The notes under the pieces were generated by a model that searched no databases, was not told where the DNA came from, and saw nothing but the letters and a program-made list of their open reading frames with translations. A DNA stretch of 64,000 nucleotides from Microvirga sp. VF16 (GTDB lineage: Bacteria > Pseudomonadota > Alphaproteobacteria > Rhizobiales > Beijerinckiaceae), in assembly GCF_016864375.1 (NCBI RefSeq), contig NZ_CP069354.1:3941501-4005500 (forward strand), read 5' to 3'. Shown piece by piece: positions 62,168 to 64,000 of the stretch. Made by a program: the position numbers and the translations under genes. Positions within the stretch are counted from its first letter, which is position 1. The number at the start of each line of letters is the position of its first letter.

Positions 62168-62974
62168 TCAGGCCGTGGCAGCACGCGCCTCGCGACGCCG
62201 GGCGCTCTGCTGGAAGAACAGGGCCTGACTGATAACGGCCGAAACATTCGCCGGCTGGAAGGGCTTGGCGATCAGGAAGGCCGGCTCAGGCCGCTCACCG
62301 GTGAGGAAGCGCTCAGGGTAAGCCGTGATGAAGATCACCGGTACCTCGAAGGCCTTGAGGAGATCGTTGACGGCGTCGAGACCAGAGCTGCCATCCGCGA
62401 GCTGGATATCGGCAAGAATCAGACCCGGCTGCTTCGCCGTGGCCAGCTTCACGGCCTCTGTCCTGGTGCGGGCGACGCCCGTCACGTTGTGGCCGAGGCC
62501 TTCAACCAGAGCCTCGAGATCCATGGCGATCAGAGGCTCATCCTCGATGATGAGAATATCGGTGGCCATGTCGGCCGCCAGTTCCCGGCCCGCTTCGTCG
62601 ACGAGTTCGCGAACGGTCTTCGTATCGACGTCGAGGATCTGGCCGACCTCTTCCTCTCCAAAACCTTCAAGGCAGGACAGGAGGAAGGCCTGGCGGGGCA
62701 GCGGGGTGATCTGTCCGAGACGGACTTCCGCTGGCAGATCGCGCTGGATCTGCTCGCTGCGGCCATTCACTGACAGGGAATTCCAGATTCGGGTGAAGAC
62801 CTGGAAGAGCTCGACCTTTACGTTTCCGGAAGGGCCGATGGTCTCAGGCTCGCTGACGAGGGTTTCCAAGGTGGCGGCCACATAGGCGTCTCCAGCCATC
62901 TGGCTGCCTGTGAGAGCGCGTGCGTAGCGGCGAAGATACGGTAAATGCTGGACGACAAGCTGCGCTGTCGACAT
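62168..62974 (-). CDS. phyR: General stress response regulator PhyR
   Basis: The 268-residue protein has a sigma-like N-terminal domain (~1-130; LPYLRRYARALTGSQMAGDA, LPRQAFLLSCLEGF, LDVDTKTVRELVDEAGRELA) and a C-terminal receiver (~138-260). The receiver has acidic-pocket E144/D145, phospho-acceptor D189 (LILADIQLADG), T217 (FITAYPE) and K237 (AKPF), the FAT GUY subtype. Phosphorylated PhyR captures NepR and frees EcfG. ATG 62974 has AAGGGGAAG just upstream and gives the family length; the ORF extends 46 codons further only across the promoter. No sensor kinase gene is seen in the window. Confidence 0.97.
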   Translation of the reverse strand: MSTAQLVVQHLPYLRRYARALTGSQMAGDAYVAATLETLVSEPETIGPSGNVKVELFQVFTRIWNSLSVNGRSEQIQRDLPAEVRLGQITPLPRQAFLLSCLEGFGEEEVGQILDVDTKTVRELVDEAGRELAADMATDILIIEDEPLIAMDLEALVEGLGHNVTGVARTRTEAVKLATAKQPGLILADIQLADGSSGLDAVNDLLKAFEVPVIFITAYPERFLTGERPEPAFLIAKPFQPANVSAVISQALFFQQSARRREARAATA

Positions 62975-63023
62975 TCGCTTCCCCTTAACTGTGCTTTTGA
63001 CTCGTTGTACCGACGGACCATTC

Positions 63024-63048
63024 AACGTGGCAAAGCTGCAAAAGTTCC
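63024..63048 (-). promoter_or_regulatory. EcfG-type promoter of phyR
   Basis: On the minus strand GGAAC (63048-63044), 16 nt, CGTT (63027-63024). The phyR ATG is 50 nt further. Back to back with the nepR-ecfG promoter. Confidence 0.88.
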
Positions 63049-63054
63049 ATGAAT

Positions 63055-63079
63055 GGAACCGGGTGCCGCAACCAGCGTT
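63055..63079 (+). promoter_or_regulatory. EcfG-type promoter of nepR-ecfG
   Basis: GGAAC at 63055-63059, 16 nt, CGTT at 63076-63079. 80 nt before nepR. Its -35 box is 6 nt from that of phyR. Confidence 0.9.
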
Positions 63080-63158
63080 ATTGCTCGAAAACCAATATAT
63101 GGATATTGCCAAGGTTGGCTATCCCTCTGAAAGATAATGGGATGGCAAGGGGACGACG

Positions 63159-63383
63159 ATGACGGTTGATAAGGGGAACAAGCTTGCTCGGACCATTCTG
63201 GACACGTCCGTGAGCAATAAGCTTGCAACCGATCCTAAGCTCGACAGCGGCAGCCAAAAGCGCATCGGCGACCAACTGCGCGCCATGTACGACGAGCTCA
63301 TGCAGCAACCTGTCCCTGACCGTTTCAAGGAACTGCTTGACCAGCTGGACAAGAAGAACGGAGGAAAGGGGGGGTCTCAATGA
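63159..63383 (+). CDS. nepR: Anti-sigma factor NepR
   Basis: The 74-residue protein has the conserved NepR core IGDQLRAMYDELMQQPVPDR (36-55) followed by FKELLDQLD, the two helices that bind EcfG or phospho-PhyR. The N- and C-termini are variable and disordered, as usual. GGGGACGACG precedes the ATG. Its stop overlaps the ecfG ATG by 4 nt, giving coupled synthesis of sigma and anti-sigma. Confidence 0.95.
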   Translation: MTVDKGNKLARTILDTSVSNKLATDPKLDSGSQKRIGDQLRAMYDELMQQPVPDRFKELLDQLDKKNGGKGGSQ

Positions 63384-63925
63384 CCCCAGAACCCGAACCG
63401 GAGTTACGAGATGCCCTTCTCGCGGCGGTCCCCAGCCTTCGCGCCTTCGCTATCTCGCTCTCGGGTCAGGTCGACAGGGCCGACGATCTCGTCCAGGACA
63501 CCCTCTTAAGAGCTCTGGCCAATCTGCATCGGTTCGAACCGGGAACGAACCTGAATGCCTGGCTTTTCACCATCCTGCGCAATCTCTTCCATTCCGAATA
63601 TCGCAAGCGCCGCCGTGAGGTCGAGGATCCGGACGGGTCCTATGCCGGACGCCTGAAGGTGCAGCCCGAACAGGGCTCACACCTGGATTTCGAGGATTTC
63701 CGGAGCGCTCTCTCCAAGCTTCCACCGGACCAAAGGGAAGCACTGCTTCTGGTCGGCGCCTCGGGCTTTTCCTACGAGGAAGCTGCGCATATCTGCGGCT
63801 GCGCGGTCGGCACCATCAAGAGCCGCGTGAACCGGGCGCGGTTTCGTCTCGCCTCGCTGTTGAATGTCGACGACATCGAGGACCTCGGCCCCGACAGCAT
63901 GACACGAGCTGCCCTGCAGGGCTGA
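63380..63925 (+). CDS. ecfG: General stress sigma factor EcfG
   Basis: The 181-residue ECF15-type sigma has region 2 (about 12-75; DRADDLVQDTLLRALANLHR) and region 4 (about 120-165; PPDQREALLLVGASGFSYEE, then GTIKSRVNRARFRLASLL). NepR holds it inactive; phospho-PhyR releases it. Its GGAAC-N16/17-CGTT promoters are found at seven places in this window, including its own. ATG overlaps the nepR stop. A hairpin follows. Confidence 0.97.
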   Translation: MTPEPEPELRDALLAAVPSLRAFAISLSGQVDRADDLVQDTLLRALANLHRFEPGTNLNAWLFTILRNLFHSEYRKRRREVEDPDGSYAGRLKVQPEQGSHLDFEDFRSALSKLPPDQREALLLVGASGFSYEEAAHICGCAVGTIKSRVNRARFRLASLLNVDDIEDLGPDSMTRAALQG

Positions 63926-63961
63926 CCTCGCACGCCCTGTCCATGTCAGCAGCACAAACGA

Positions 63962-63990
63962 AAACGCCGCCCTTTCGGAGCGGCGTTTGC
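63962..63990 (+). terminator. Terminator of nepR-ecfG
   Basis: AAACGCCGC / GCGGCGTTT stem with a 9-nt loop, 37 nt after the ecfG stop. The trailing U tract is short. Confidence 0.65.
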
Positions 63991-64000
63991 GAATAAGGAT

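Noticed and set aside
62042..62773. A 243-codon plus-strand open frame beginning in the candidate sRNA
   Set aside because: It runs through the terminators and antisense to phyR, has no Shine-Dalgarno and no family motif.

Overview
The window is high-GC DNA from an alphaproteobacterium, most likely of the order Hyphomicrobiales (Rhizobiales). A Microvirga/Methylobacteriaceae-like genome is my best guess from overall gene style, not something the sequence proves. The strongest evidence is a complete PhyR / NepR / EcfG general stress response (GSR) locus at the right end, which is specific to Alphaproteobacteria. Supporting evidence is a split methylmalonyl-CoA mutase with MeaB, and many dispersed intergenic palindromes of a style common in this order. 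Most of the window is ordinary chromosome; the accessory signal is concentrated at 29.7-40.2 kb and 56.7-63.9 kb.

Layout. 0-3.4 kb: a ChbG/HpnK-type deacetylase cut by the edge, a GT2 glycosyltransferase and murJ. 3.6-5.4 kb: two exported proteins (one a Tat-type cupredoxin) and an ECF sigma factor with no anti-sigma gene next to it. 5.4-15 kb: a class III cyclase, a DUF1194 protein, a phytase-like esterase, a branched-chain aminotransferase, a HAD dehalogenase, an M20 peptidase, a GNAT, a HerA-like ATPase and a DUF2267 protein. 15.2-24.1 kb: the methylmalonyl-CoA mutase region (small subunit, two tandem paralogous exported proteins, large subunit, lipoprotein hydrolase, DUF3750, RidA, meaB). 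24.2-30.9 kb: DUF4239, asparaginase, UDP-glucose dehydrogenase, a stand-alone RAM domain, DUF924, a divergent HxlR regulator/oxidoreductase pair and a lytic transglycosylase. 31-40.1 kb: a surface-polysaccharide-like cluster in which a Crp-like sensor is translationally coupled to an ABC-type membrane protein with badly degenerate ATPase motifs, facing four glycosyltransferase genes, the last fused to a polysaccharide deacetylase. 40.2-46.1 kb: a complete peptide/microcin-C-type ABC importer. 46.1-52.7 kb: VOC protein, acetamidase/formamidase, DUF763, a GC-poor orphan membrane protein, a DEAD-box helicase and an MFS transporter. 52.8-56.3 kb: glpD-glpK and a HIT protein.

The right-hand 7 kb is the most interesting part. 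I find seven sites matching the EcfG promoter pattern (GGAAC, 16-17 nt, CGTT or one-base variant), each correctly placed and oriented. They lie before a KGG-repeat stress protein, an unrecognised two-gene operon, a PRC-barrel protein, an unrecognised exported protein, an untranslated ~80-nt region ending in a strong terminator, phyR, and nepR-ecfG. The ~80-nt unit next to phyR has its own EcfG promoter, a C-rich loop and an intrinsic terminator. It is therefore a strong candidate for a GSR small RNA of the GsrN type. The phyR and nepR-ecfG promoters are back to back with their -35 boxes 6 nt apart. A split, frameshifted IS5-type transposase remnant and a degenerate tRNA-Asn lie at the left border of this stress island.

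Intergenic DNA carries at least seven copies of one palindromic repeat (typical ends TAGAGCATCG / CGATGCGCTAG) and four loci of a second family (GTCATCCCGG / CCGGGATGAC type). One copy supplies the last codons and stop of the lytic transglycosylase gene.
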